NCBI RefSeq assembly: GCF_019972155.1
Contig: NZ_BOVL01000013.1
Coordinates: 1 to 64,000, forward strand
Direction: 5' to 3'
From: Bradyrhizobium sp. RD5-C2
GTDB lineage: Bacteria; Pseudomonadota; Alphaproteobacteria; Rhizobiales; Xanthobacteraceae
DNA: 64,000 nt
Shown here: positions 53,770 to 62,186 of the stretch, piece after piece
Layout of the letters: each line of letters opens with the position of its first letter
How positions within the stretch are numbered: the first letter of the stretch is position 1
Program-made: the position numbers and the translations under genes
The notes under the pieces: model-generated
Told to the model about the DNA's origin: nothing
The model's input: the letters and a program-made list of their open reading frames with translations, nothing else
Databases searched by the model: none

Positions 53770-54627
53770 ATGGCGCGCAGGTTTTCCGCTCCCTACCAGC
53801 AGGAGCCCGTGTCCGGTCTCGCCACCTGGTCGCGCAACCTCGCCATCTTCTCCGTCGTTGCGGTGGTGGTCTCGATCCTGATCGTCCGCTTCGGCTTCCT
53901 GGAGGTCAAACCGGCGCTCGCGACCTTCTTCGGCGCACTGGGCCTCGCCGGCCTGTCGATCCTGCTCGGGCTGGCCGCCTTCGCCGCGATCTGGCAGAAC
54001 GGCACCCGCGGCATGGGCCGGATCCTGCTCGCCTTCCTGATCGCCGCCGCGGTCCTCGCCTACCCGGGCTACCTGACCTATCAGTACCGCAAGCTGCCGC
54101 GGCTCTACGACGTCACCACCGATCCGATCGACCCGCCGAAATTCGAGGCGCTGGCGCGGCTGCGCACCGGCGAAGGCACCAATCCGGCCGCCTACGCCGG
54201 CCTCGCTTCGGCCGAGCGGCAGCGCGCGGCCTATCCCGATATCGAAACCGTCGAACTGGAAACCCCGGTCGATCGTGCCTATGAGATGACCCTGCGGCTG
54301 GTGAACCGCCGCAAATGGCTCGTCATCGACGCACGCGCGCCGCAGCCGCCGCGCCGGATCGGCCGCATCGAGGCGGTGGCACGCACGCCGATCATGGGTT
54401 TCCGCGAGGACGTCTCGATCCGGGTCACGCCCGACGACGAGGACTCGCGCGTCGATATCCGCTCTGCCTCGCGCTATTTCGACACCGATCTCGGCAGCAA
54501 CGCCGCGCGGGTCAAGAAGCTGATCGAGGACCTCAACAGCGCCGCCGACAACGAAAACGCCAAGCCGGCGAAGAAGGCGGCCCCGGTCGCGCCGAAGGCG
54601 CCGCCGGCGAAGTCGGTGAAGAAGTGA
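53770..54627 (+). CDS. DUF1499 domain-containing membrane protein
   Basis: 285 residues. Three N-terminal membrane segments span about 20-90. The C-terminal domain carries the DUF1499 pattern (YPDIETVELETPVDRAYEMTLRLV...RTPIMGFREDVSIRVTPDD...VDIRSASRYFDTDLGSNAARVK). A Lys/Ala/Pro-rich tail ends the protein. The function is unknown. Confidence 0.88.
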   Translation: MARRFSAPYQQEPVSGLATWSRNLAIFSVVAVVVSILIVRFGFLEVKPALATFFGALGLAGLSILLGLAAFAAIWQNGTRGMGRILLAFLIAAAVLAYPGYLTYQYRKLPRLYDVTTDPIDPPKFEALARLRTGEGTNPAAYAGLASAERQRAAYPDIETVELETPVDRAYEMTLRLVNRRKWLVIDARAPQPPRRIGRIEAVARTPIMGFREDVSIRVTPDDEDSRVDIRSASRYFDTDLGSNAARVKKLIEDLNSAADNENAKPAKKAAPVAPKAPPAKSVKK

Positions 54628-54636
54628 CGCGCTAGC

Positions 54637-54732
54637 GTCATTCCAGGGCATCGCGCAGCGATGAGCCCGGAATCCATCGGGCTCCACGGTGAAATGGATT
54701 CCGGGTTCTCGCTTCGCGAGCCCCGGAATGAC
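54637..54732. repeat. GTCATTCC palindromic repeat, copy 1
   Basis: About 96 bases. GTCATTCC at 54637 pairs with GGAATGAC ending at 54732. The inner part (CCCGGAATCCATCGGG) is shared with two further copies. It sits between convergent genes. Confidence 0.8.
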
Positions 54733-54735
54733 GAG

Positions 54736-55653
54736 CTAGCCCATCCTGTACGTGCCGCCGATCACGGGATCGCCATCCGTCGCCACGACGCCGCGCGCGA
54801 CCAGATCCTCCAGATGCGCCAGCACCGAATAGCCGGCGGCATTGGCGAGGCGCGGATCGAGCCCGATATAGATCGCCCGCACCATGGTCGGGATGTCGGC
54901 CTCGCCCTTGCCGAGGCGATGCAGGATCGACGCCTCGCGCGCCCGGCGATGCCGCGCCAGAAAACGGACATAGCGCGGGCCTTCCGGAATCTCCGGGCCG
55001 TGGCCTGAGAAATAGAGCTGTTCGGGCCGCTGCTCCAGCTGCTCCAGCGAGGCCATGTAGTCGATCATCGAACCGTCGGGCGGCGCCACAATCGAGGTCG
55101 ACCAGCCCATCACATGGTCGCCGACGAAATTGATGCTGCGCTCGGCCCACGCAAACGCCAAATGGTTGGCGGTGTGGCCGGGGGTCGCGACCGCCTCCAG
55201 CGCGAAGCCCGCGCCCTCGATGACGTCGCCGTGCTTGACCTCGATGTCGGGCCGGAAATCGCGGTCAGCGCCGGATTCCGGATTGTGCTTCTCGCTCTCG
55301 AAACGCGGGCGCGAGGCGCGGTGCGGCCCCTCGGCATAGACAGGCGCGCCGGTCGCGGCCTTGATCCGCGGCGTGTTCGGCGAGTGGTCGCGATGGGTAT
55401 GGGTGACCAGGATGTGGGTCACGGTCTCGCCCCTGACCGCATCGAGCAGCGCCTTCGCATGCGCCTCATCGTCGGGACCGGGATCGATGATCGCAACCTT
55501 GCCCTGCCCCACGATGTAGCTCACCGTGCCGGTGAAGGTGAACGGGCTCGGGTTGTTGCAGAGGACGCGGCGCACGCCGGGCCGGACCTGTTCGACCACG
55601 CCGGGCTTCAGCGGAAAGTCGCGGTTGAACGGGATGTCGTCGTTGTCGGCCAT
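54736..55653 (-). CDS. MBL-fold metallo-hydrolase
   Basis: 305 residues. The metal-binding block is THTHRDHSPNTPRIK (HxHxDH), followed by TPGHTANHLAF, SGHGPEIPEGPRY and the other His/Asp positions of the metallo-beta-lactamase fold (Glyoxalase II/LACTB2-like layout). It is a hydrolase of thioesters or esters; the substrate is not known. The gene is convergent with the DUF1499 gene. Confidence 0.9.
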   Translation of the reverse strand: MADNDDIPFNRDFPLKPGVVEQVRPGVRRVLCNNPSPFTFTGTVSYIVGQGKVAIIDPGPDDEAHAKALLDAVRGETVTHILVTHTHRDHSPNTPRIKAATGAPVYAEGPHRASRPRFESEKHNPESGADRDFRPDIEVKHGDVIEGAGFALEAVATPGHTANHLAFAWAERSINFVGDHVMGWSTSIVAPPDGSMIDYMASLEQLEQRPEQLYFSGHGPEIPEGPRYVRFLARHRRAREASILHRLGKGEADIPTMVRAIYIGLDPRLANAAGYSVLAHLEDLVARGVVATDGDPVIGGTYRMG

Positions 55654-55667
55654 GCGGACCTCTTAGC

Positions 55668-55772
55668 GTCATTCCGGGATGGCCCGTAAGGGCCAGACCC
55701 GGAATCCCGAAGTGAGGGAAAAGAATACGGCTCGAGATTCCGGGTTCGCGCTTACGCGCGCCCCGGAATGAC
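55668..55772. repeat. GTCATTCC palindromic repeat, copy 2
   Basis: About 105 bases between two minus-strand genes. GTCATTCCGGG opens it at 55668 and CCCCGGAATGAC closes it at 55772, with an inner ATTCCGGGTT segment like the other copies. Confidence 0.8.
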
Positions 55773-55783
55773 GACCTGATACG

Positions 55784-56998
55784 TTACGAGAACGCCTGGA
55801 TGCCGGTGATCGCGCGGCCGAGGATCAGCGCATGGACGTCGTGCGTACCCTCATAGGTGTTCACCGTCTCGAGGTTCGCGGCGTGACGCATCACATGATA
55901 CTCGATCTGGATGCCGTTGCCGCCGTGCATGTCGCGCGCCATGCGGGCGATGTCGAGCGACTTGCCGCAATTGTTGCGCTTGACGATCGAGATCATCTCC
56001 GGGGCCATCTTGCCCTCGTCCATCAGGCGGCCGACGCGCAGGCTCGCCTGCAGGCCGAGTGCGATCTCGGTCTCCATGTCGGCGAGCTTCTTCTGCACCA
56101 GCTGGGTGGCGGCGAGCGGCCGGCCGAACTGCTTGCGGTCGAGCGTGTACTGGCGCGCGCGGTGCATGCAGTCCTCGGCGGCGCCGAGCGCGCCCCAGGA
56201 GATGCCGTAGCGGGCGCGGTTGAGGCAGCCGAACGGGCCCTTGAGGCCGGAGACGTTGGGCAGCAGCGCGCTTTCCGGCACCACGACGTTGTCGAGCACG
56301 ATCTCGCCGGTGATCGAGGCACGCAGCGAGAGCTTGCCGCCGATCTTCGGCGCCGACAGGCCCTTCATGCCCTTCTCGAGGATGAAGCCGCGGATCTGGT
56401 TGTCATGCGCGGCCGACTTGGCCCACACCACGAACACGTCGGCGATCGGCGCATTCGAGATCCACATCTTGGAGCCGTTCAGCTTGTAGCCGTCGGCCAC
56501 CTTCTCGGCGCGGGTCTTCATGCCGCCGGGATCGGAACCGGCGTCCGGCTCGGTCAGGCCGAAGCAGCCGACCCATTCGCCGGTCGCGAGCTTGGGGAGA
56601 TATTTCTTGCGCTGGTTCTCGTCGCCATAGGCGTAGATCGGGTACATCACCAGCGAGGTCTGCACCGAGTTCATCGAGCGATAGCCGCTATCGACGCGCT
56701 CGATCTCGCGCGCCACCAGGCCGTAGGCCACGTAGCTCGCATTGGCGCAGCCATATTCCTCGGGCAGCGTCACGCCGATCAGGCCGAGCTCGCCCATCTC
56801 GTTGAAGATCTCGCGGTCGGTCTTCTCTTCCAGATAGGCCTTGGTGACCCGCGGCAAGAGCTTGTCCTGCGCATAGGCCCGCGCCGTGTCGCGGATCAGG
56901 CGCTCGTCTTCGGTGAGCTGGTCATCGAGCAGGAACGGATCATCCCACTGGAAGCTGGCGGCAGCCGGCTTGTCCTTGGACTGGGGGCGCACGCTCAT
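55784..56998 (-). CDS. gcdH: Acyl-CoA dehydrogenase, glutaryl-CoA dehydrogenase-like
   Basis: 404 residues. The family segments are FGLTEPDAGSDPGGMKTRAE, SKMWISNAPIADVFVVWAK and the C-terminal NTYEGTHDVHALILGRAITG, with Glu in the TYEGT turn as the catalytic base as in glutaryl-CoA dehydrogenases. It oxidises and decarboxylates glutaryl-CoA to crotonyl-CoA in lysine/tryptophan degradation. The assignment to glutaryl-CoA rests on overall pattern, not a single residue. Confidence 0.85.
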   Translation of the reverse strand: MSVRPQSKDKPAAASFQWDDPFLLDDQLTEDERLIRDTARAYAQDKLLPRVTKAYLEEKTDREIFNEMGELGLIGVTLPEEYGCANASYVAYGLVAREIERVDSGYRSMNSVQTSLVMYPIYAYGDENQRKKYLPKLATGEWVGCFGLTEPDAGSDPGGMKTRAEKVADGYKLNGSKMWISNAPIADVFVVWAKSAAHDNQIRGFILEKGMKGLSAPKIGGKLSLRASITGEIVLDNVVVPESALLPNVSGLKGPFGCLNRARYGISWGALGAAEDCMHRARQYTLDRKQFGRPLAATQLVQKKLADMETEIALGLQASLRVGRLMDEGKMAPEMISIVKRNNCGKSLDIARMARDMHGGNGIQIEYHVMRHAANLETVNTYEGTHDVHALILGRAITGIQAFS

Positions 56999-57082
56999 GA
57001 AACATCCTTTCGTATCGTCACTCGGAATTTGGCGGATAAATTAAAGCGCTATGCTGCGAAGCGCAATTGAATTGGGATCATT

Positions 57083-57164
57083 GTCATTCCGGGGCGATGC
57101 GTAGCATCGAACCCGGAATCTCGAGATTCCGGGTTCGCTCCCTACGGTCGCGCCCCGGAATGAA
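57083..57164. repeat. GTCATTCC palindromic repeat, copy 3
   Basis: About 82 bases between the dehydrogenase and ribB genes. GTCATTCCGGGGC opens it, CCGGAATGA closes it, with GATTCCGGGTTCG inside. Confidence 0.8.
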
Positions 57165-57170
57165 CGATGG

Positions 57171-58247
57171 TCAGCAGTCCAGCCTCTCGTTCGACACGAT
57201 CTCGATGCCGAAACCGGACAAACCCTTGTAGTCGTGCACCGAAGAGGTCAGATGCCGGATCGAGGTGATGCCGAGATCGCGCAGGATCTGTGCGCCGACA
57301 CCGACCTCGCGCCACTGCTTGTTGCGATCGGCCTCCGCCGATTTCTGCTCGCTCACCGGCTGGACCGGAACACCGGCGGCACCATCGCGCAGATAGACCA
57401 GCACGCCGCGGCCGGCAGCCTTGAAGTGCCGCAATACGGCTTCCATCCGCGCCGGCCCGGTGAAGAGGTCGGTCACGATATTGGGCTTGTGCAGCCGGGT
57501 CAGCACGTCCCGGCCGTCGCCGATGCCGTTGTAGACGAACGCGGCGTGCATGATCTCGTCGAACGGCGAGCGATAGGCATAGCCCTGCAGCGGGCCGATC
57601 GGGCTTTCGGTGGTGAAGGTCGCGACCCGCTCGATCAGCTTCTCGCGCGCCTGGCGATAGGCGATCATGTCCGCGATCGTGACATGCTTGAGCTTGTGGG
57701 CGGCGGCGAATTTCGCGACCTGCTCGCCCTTCATCACGGTTCCATCGTCGTTCATCAGCTCGCTGATGACGCCGACCGGCGGCAGGCCGGAGAGCCGGCA
57801 CAGATCGACCGCGGCTTCGGTGTGACCCGAGCGCAGCAGCACGCCGCCGTCGCGCGCGATCAGCGGGAAGATGTGGCCGGGGCGCGCAAAATCATTGGCG
57901 CCGGCATTGGGGTTGGCGAGCGCGCGGCAGCAGGAGGCGCGTTCGTCGGCCGAGATGCCGGTGCCGCCATCGGGCTTGTAGTCGATCGAGACGGTGAAGG
58001 CCGTGGTGTGGTTGGACTCGTTATGCGCCACCATCGGGTCGAGCCGCAGCCGGCGGGCGTCCTCGGTGGTGATCGGCGCACACACGATGCCGGAGGTGTG
58101 GCGGATGATGAAGGCCATCTTTTCCGCCGTGCAGAACGACGCCGCGACGATCAAATCGCCCTCGCCTTCCCGATCATCATCGTCGGTGACGACGACGAGT
58201 TCACCCTTCGCAAAGGCTTGCAGCACTTCCTGGATCGTATCGGCCAT
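57171..58247 (-). CDS. ribB: 3,4-dihydroxy-2-butanone-4-phosphate synthase with degenerate GTP cyclohydrolase II-like tail
   Basis: 358 residues. The N-terminal 200 residues are RibB: DDDDREGEGDLIVAASF (the acidic loop), TAFTVSIDYKPDGGTGISADERA, and RPGHIFPLIARDGGVLLRSGHTEAAVDLCRLSG. The C-terminal 150 residues align in place with GTP cyclohydrolase II of RibBA but lack the zinc-ligand cysteines expected near HKPNIVTDLF; only one Cys (C-terminal ERLDC) remains. So the first riboflavin step from GTP must come from another protein. No FMN riboswitch was seen upstream. Confidence 0.93.
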   Translation of the reverse strand: MADTIQEVLQAFAKGELVVVTDDDDREGEGDLIVAASFCTAEKMAFIIRHTSGIVCAPITTEDARRLRLDPMVAHNESNHTTAFTVSIDYKPDGGTGISADERASCCRALANPNAGANDFARPGHIFPLIARDGGVLLRSGHTEAAVDLCRLSGLPPVGVISELMNDDGTVMKGEQVAKFAAAHKLKHVTIADMIAYRQAREKLIERVATFTTESPIGPLQGYAYRSPFDEIMHAAFVYNGIGDGRDVLTRLHKPNIVTDLFTGPARMEAVLRHFKAAGRGVLVYLRDGAAGVPVQPVSEQKSAEADRNKQWREVGVGAQILRDLGITSIRHLTSSVHDYKGLSGFGIEIVSNERLDC

Positions 58248-58377
58248 TGTCCTGACATCTCGCTTTATGCAGGCAGTGGATTAGCCGGGTTCCGATGTTA
58301 GCGCCAGTATCATTATGCAACCCGCCATGCGTCCGGCAGGCATACCAGCAGGTAACAAGCACCGTGCCCCCCTTGCT

Positions 58378-58428
58378 CGAGCATGATCTTGTCGGAAAAC
58401 CGGTGCCCACTTTTCCGGATCATGCTCG
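58378..58428. repeat. GAGCATGATC inverted repeat
   Basis: CGAGCATGATC at 58378-58388 pairs with GATCATGCTCG at 58418-58428 around GGAAAACCGGTGCCCACTTTTCC, a palindrome family I know from Bradyrhizobium. It lies between the ribB start and the antiporter stop. Confidence 0.82.
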
Positions 58429-58429
58429 C

Positions 58430-60175
58430 CTACGGCAGCACCTCGCGCCGGTCACTGAGCTGGGCGTCCAGCTCGGCGCGCTTGTCGTCGAGCAGGCCGG
58501 CGTCGGCGGCCTCGATCACCGAATAGAGCTCGCCGGCGTCGCTGAGCCGGGTCACCGTCACGTAGTCGGCGCCGGCCGTGTAGAGGTCGTCGACGCCGGT
58601 CAAGAGATCGGCGGTGGCAACAACCTTCGCGGTCGGATTCAGGGCGCGAACGTGGCGTACCAGCTTCTCGTTGTCGGCGCCGACCAGCAGGAAATCCGGT
58701 ACGCTCAGGATGATGATCTCGGCCTTGCCGATGCCGGCATGGACCAGCGTGTCGACATTGCTGATATCGCCATAGATCACGTGCATGCCGCGGTCGGTCA
58801 GCGTGCGGAACACCAGCGGGTTGAAGTCGATGACACTGATCTGCTCGAGCAGCGACTGGTTCTGCCGCTCGATCTGGCTGATCAGCGCGCTCGCGGCACG
58901 GAAAAAGCCGAGGATGACGATGCGGCGGATCTCGCCATGTCCCTCCTCCTGGCCGCCCTCCTGCCCGGACTCGCCGCCGCCCTCGCGTCGATGGTCGAGA
59001 TCACGTAGCCCGATCCGCTTCAACGGACCGATCAGGCCTCGCACGATCTGATCGCTGCGGGCCATCGCGAAGGTCGAGAGCACCGCCAGCACCACGAAGG
59101 CGAACGAGACCGCATTCGCGGTTTCGGTCCCGATATGATTGGCGGCGACGCCGGTCTGGATCACCACCAGCGAGAACTCGGAAATCTGCGCCAGATTGAT
59201 CGCCGGCAGCAGGCTGGCGCGCAGGCCCTGCTTCATCAGATAGAGCGGCGTGAACGTCGTGACTAGGCGGCTCACCACCGTGAAGGCCGCGATCACAAGC
59301 GCGAGCCAGATCACCTGCAAGCCCGGGATCGGGATCGTCATGCCGAGCGCGACGAAGAACAGTGTGATGAAGAAATCCCTGAGCGTCGTGACCTTGGCGG
59401 TGACGTCGAGCGCGTAGGGAAAGGTCGAGATCGAGACGCCGGCGACCAGCGAGCCCATCTCGCGCGACAGATGCAGCCGTTCGGCGATCTCGCCGATCAG
59501 GAAGCACCAGGCGAGCGCACCGAGCAGCACGAGTTCGGGCCGGCGCGCGATCTGGTGGAACAGCCGCGGCAGCACGTAACGACTGAGCACCAGCGCGGTC
59601 GCGACCAGCACCGCGACGCGGGCGATCGACAGCAGCACGACGCCGATCTGCAGATTGTCGAGGCTCGGTTGCACCGCCAGGAACAGGATCGCGAAGATAT
59701 CCTGCAGCACCAGCACGCCGAGTGTGATGCGGCCCGGCAGCGTGTCCAGCTCTCGCTTCTCGTAGAGCACTTTGACGATGATGACGGTCGAGGACAGCGC
59801 GCAGGCGACGCAGAGATAGACCGCATCGAACCTGCCGCCGCCGATCGCAAGGCCTATTCCGGCAAAGAACGCCACGCCGATCAGGCAGCCGCCGATCAGC
59901 TCGCCGGCGCCGGCGAACAGGATGACCTTGCCGGCACGGATGATCTTCTTGAGGTCGATTTCCAGCCCGATCATGAACAGCATGAAGATCAGGCCGAGCT
60001 CTGAGATGACGCTGATCGACTCCTGGGACTTGACCCAGCCCATGCCGAATGGACCAATGAAAAAGCCGGCGATAAGGTACGCCAGTATCAGCGGTTGCCG
60101 GGAGCAATGGGCCAACAGCCCAATCCCCCAGGCAAACAGGATACAGAGCGTGATATCGCGAATAAGTTCATGCAT
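58430..60175 (-). CDS. CPA2/KefB-type cation:proton antiporter
   Basis: 581 residues. About twelve membrane segments cover residues 5-385 (GIGLLAHCSRQPLILAYLIAGFFIGPFG through the second half). The C-terminal domain resembles the TrkA-N regulatory fold, with IVILGFFRAASALI where the dinucleotide motif would be; the usual GxGxxG glycines are not all present, so nucleotide binding may be weakened. It probably exchanges K+ or Na+ for protons. The closest family is YbaL/KefB. Confidence 0.9.
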   Translation of the reverse strand: MHELIRDITLCILFAWGIGLLAHCSRQPLILAYLIAGFFIGPFGMGWVKSQESISVISELGLIFMLFMIGLEIDLKKIIRAGKVILFAGAGELIGGCLIGVAFFAGIGLAIGGGRFDAVYLCVACALSSTVIIVKVLYEKRELDTLPGRITLGVLVLQDIFAILFLAVQPSLDNLQIGVVLLSIARVAVLVATALVLSRYVLPRLFHQIARRPELVLLGALAWCFLIGEIAERLHLSREMGSLVAGVSISTFPYALDVTAKVTTLRDFFITLFFVALGMTIPIPGLQVIWLALVIAAFTVVSRLVTTFTPLYLMKQGLRASLLPAINLAQISEFSLVVIQTGVAANHIGTETANAVSFAFVVLAVLSTFAMARSDQIVRGLIGPLKRIGLRDLDHRREGGGESGQEGGQEEGHGEIRRIVILGFFRAASALISQIERQNQSLLEQISVIDFNPLVFRTLTDRGMHVIYGDISNVDTLVHAGIGKAEIIILSVPDFLLVGADNEKLVRHVRALNPTAKVVATADLLTGVDDLYTAGADYVTVTRLSDAGELYSVIEAADAGLLDDKRAELDAQLSDRREVLP

Positions 60176-60234
60176 GCGTCAAAGACTTCCTGTTGCCGCA
60201 ACCTAGAGGGCCGGGCGTGAGGATCAACCGAGCA

Positions 60235-60777
60235 ATGTGTCACATCCGCGCAGGCGGCATTTTTCTGGCAGTTCTGCTCTGCCTGCTCACCGTGCGCATG
60301 ACCGAGGCGCTAGCACAATCCTCCGGAAGTATTGAACAAAATTTTGCGAACTCGCTGACCGCGGTGCCATCGGAAGGCCTCACCGCATCCGGTGCATTCT
60401 ACGTGCCGGTGTATTCCAGCGTGTCGATGAGCCAGGGCAAGCTCAGGGCCGATTTCTCGGTGACGCTGAGCGTGCACAACGCCTCCGAGACGAGGCCGCT
60501 GGTGCTGAAGCGGATCGCCTATTTCGACACATCAGGCAAGATGGTGGAGAGCTACCTCAAATCGCCGGTCGCGCTAAAACCGTTTGCGACCGTCGAGGTC
60601 TCGATCGCCACGACCGATACCCGCGGCGGCACCGGCGCGAATTTCGTGGTCGATTGGGCGGCCGCCGGCGAGATCGCGGAACCGGCAGTCGAGGCGTTGA
60701 TGGTCGGCAGCGTCGGCGCCGGACACTATGCCTTCATCAGCCAGGGTCGCCCGATCAGGCTGACCGGCAAGAACTGA
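60235..60777 (+). CDS. DUF3124 domain-containing exported protein
   Basis: 180 residues from ATG 60235 (GTG 60217 would add six). The signal peptide is AGGIFLAVLLCLLTVRMTEALAQ. The mature part matches DUF3124: GAFYVPVYSSVSMSQGKLRADFSVTLSVHN, TRPLVLKRIAYFDTSGKMVESYLKSP and FVVDWAAAGEIAEPAVEALMVG. Function unknown; the fold looks all-beta. It is a single gene divergent from the antiporter gene. Confidence 0.85.
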   Translation: MCHIRAGGIFLAVLLCLLTVRMTEALAQSSGSIEQNFANSLTAVPSEGLTASGAFYVPVYSSVSMSQGKLRADFSVTLSVHNASETRPLVLKRIAYFDTSGKMVESYLKSPVALKPFATVEVSIATTDTRGGTGANFVVDWAAAGEIAEPAVEALMVGSVGAGHYAFISQGRPIRLTGKN

Positions 60778-60836
60778 TTTCACAGGGGCTCCTCCCACGG
60801 GCCTTCTCAACGACAACAACACGGAGCGAAACGTCC

Positions 60837-62078
60837 ATGTCCACCTCAGCCCAGTTCGACTTTGCACCGCTGCTTCCGGCCGGCCTGCCTGCGCCGGCCG
60901 CGCGCTGGACCGAGCTCGCCAAATACAGCTTCGTCGGCGGCAACAACGACCCCGAGCAGGTCCCGGTCGACGGGCTGCTGGAGGCGATCAATGCCGTGCT
61001 GAAGCGCGAGGGCAGGAATCTGGCGACCTACAACCTCGCGCACGGGCCGCAGGGCTATCTGCCGCTCCGCCAGTTCCTGACCGAGAAGCTGAAGCGCGAT
61101 GCCGGGATTGCCTGCACGGCGGACGAGATCATGATCGTCTCCGGCTCGCTGCAGGCGCTTGACCTCGTCAATCACACCTTGCTCGCCAAGGGCGACACGG
61201 TGCTGATCGAGCAGGAGACCTATCAGGGCTCGCTGAACCGCCTGACGCGGCTCGGCGTCAACGCGGTCGGCATTCCCCTTGATGGCGACGGCATAAGGAT
61301 CGATGCGCTGGCCGCAGCGCTCGCCGATCACAAGCGGCGCGGTATCACGCCGAAATACATTTACACCATCCCGACCGTGCAGAACCCGACCGGCTCGATC
61401 CTCCCCGAAAGCCGCCGCGCCGAGATGCTGAAGCTGTCGAAGGAATACGGCGTGCCGATCTTCGAGGACGATTGCTATGCCGATCTGATCTGGAACGGCG
61501 AACGGCCGCCCGCGATCTATGCGATGAGCAAGCATGGCGGCGTGATCCATATCGGCTCGTTCTCGAAGTCGATCGCGCCGGCGCTGCGGGTCGGCTTCAT
61601 CGTCGCGCCCTGGGAAATCATGTCGCGGATGCTGCCGCTGAAGACTGACGCCGGCTCCGGCGCACTGGAGCAGATGGTGCTCTCGGAGTATTGCGCGCCG
61701 CATTTTGCGACCCACGTGCCGCGGCTGACCCGTGGCCTGCGCGCCAAGCTCGACACGCTGATGGAGGCACTGAACGAGCAGTTCGGTACCTCGGCCGAAT
61801 TCGAGGCGCCGAAGGGCGGCATCTTCCTCTGGGTCAAGCTGCCCGATCATGTCGACACCATGAAGCTCTATCAGGCGGCGCTTGCCGCCGGGGTCTCGAT
61901 CAATCCGGGACCGGAATGGTCGACCAGCAAGGCGCATTCCGGCAGCCGGCTCCGCCTCTGCTTCGCCAGCCCCTCGCACGAGCAGATCCGCGAAGGCGTC
62001 GCGGTGCTGGCCGAAGTGTGCCGCAAGGAGTTCGGCGTGCCCGCGCGCAGCGGCAATGTGGAGAAGAAAAACGGCTAG
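60837..62078 (+). CDS. PLP-dependent aminotransferase (LysN/2-aminoadipate-type)
   Basis: 413 residues from ATG 60837. It is a fold-type I aminotransferase: PTVQNPTGSILPESRR (Asn near PLP), FEDDCYADLIWNGERPP, and the PLP-lysine block HIGSFSKSIAPALRVGF. The layout matches 2-aminoadipate/aromatic and related aminotransferases (MocR-like C-terminal half without a DNA-binding domain). Substrate not fixed by sequence. Confidence 0.93.
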   Translation: MSTSAQFDFAPLLPAGLPAPAARWTELAKYSFVGGNNDPEQVPVDGLLEAINAVLKREGRNLATYNLAHGPQGYLPLRQFLTEKLKRDAGIACTADEIMIVSGSLQALDLVNHTLLAKGDTVLIEQETYQGSLNRLTRLGVNAVGIPLDGDGIRIDALAAALADHKRRGITPKYIYTIPTVQNPTGSILPESRRAEMLKLSKEYGVPIFEDDCYADLIWNGERPPAIYAMSKHGGVIHIGSFSKSIAPALRVGFIVAPWEIMSRMLPLKTDAGSGALEQMVLSEYCAPHFATHVPRLTRGLRAKLDTLMEALNEQFGTSAEFEAPKGGIFLWVKLPDHVDTMKLYQAALAAGVSINPGPEWSTSKAHSGSRLRLCFASPSHEQIREGVAVLAEVCRKEFGVPARSGNVEKKNG

Positions 62079-62094
62079 GGTCTGCCTGAGGCTC

Positions 62095-62173
62095 GATGGA
62101 TTGCTTCGTCGCTTCGCTCCTCGCAATGACGGCTGGTTATGTCGCCATTGCGAGCGGAGCGAAGCAATCCATC
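62095..62173. repeat. GATGGATTGCTTCG inverted repeat
   Basis: GATGGATTGCTTCG at 62095 and its reverse complement ending at 62173 enclose CGCTTCGCTC...CGAGCGGAGC. It separates the aminotransferase gene from the convergent amidohydrolase gene. Confidence 0.8.
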
Positions 62174-62186
62174 CCTCCGTTTGCGC

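Noticed and set aside
55832..57070. 412-codon plus-strand frame over the gcdH-like gene
   Set aside because: Antisense of an acyl-CoA dehydrogenase with all signatures in place.
58248..58429. Possible FMN riboswitch upstream of ribB
   Set aside because: The conserved AGGGGCGG and CCCGCGAGC-type blocks of the FMN element are absent; only a palindromic repeat is present.
60846..62126. 426-codon minus-strand frame over the aminotransferase
   Set aside because: Antisense of a PLP enzyme with its lysine motif; Arg/His-rich composition.
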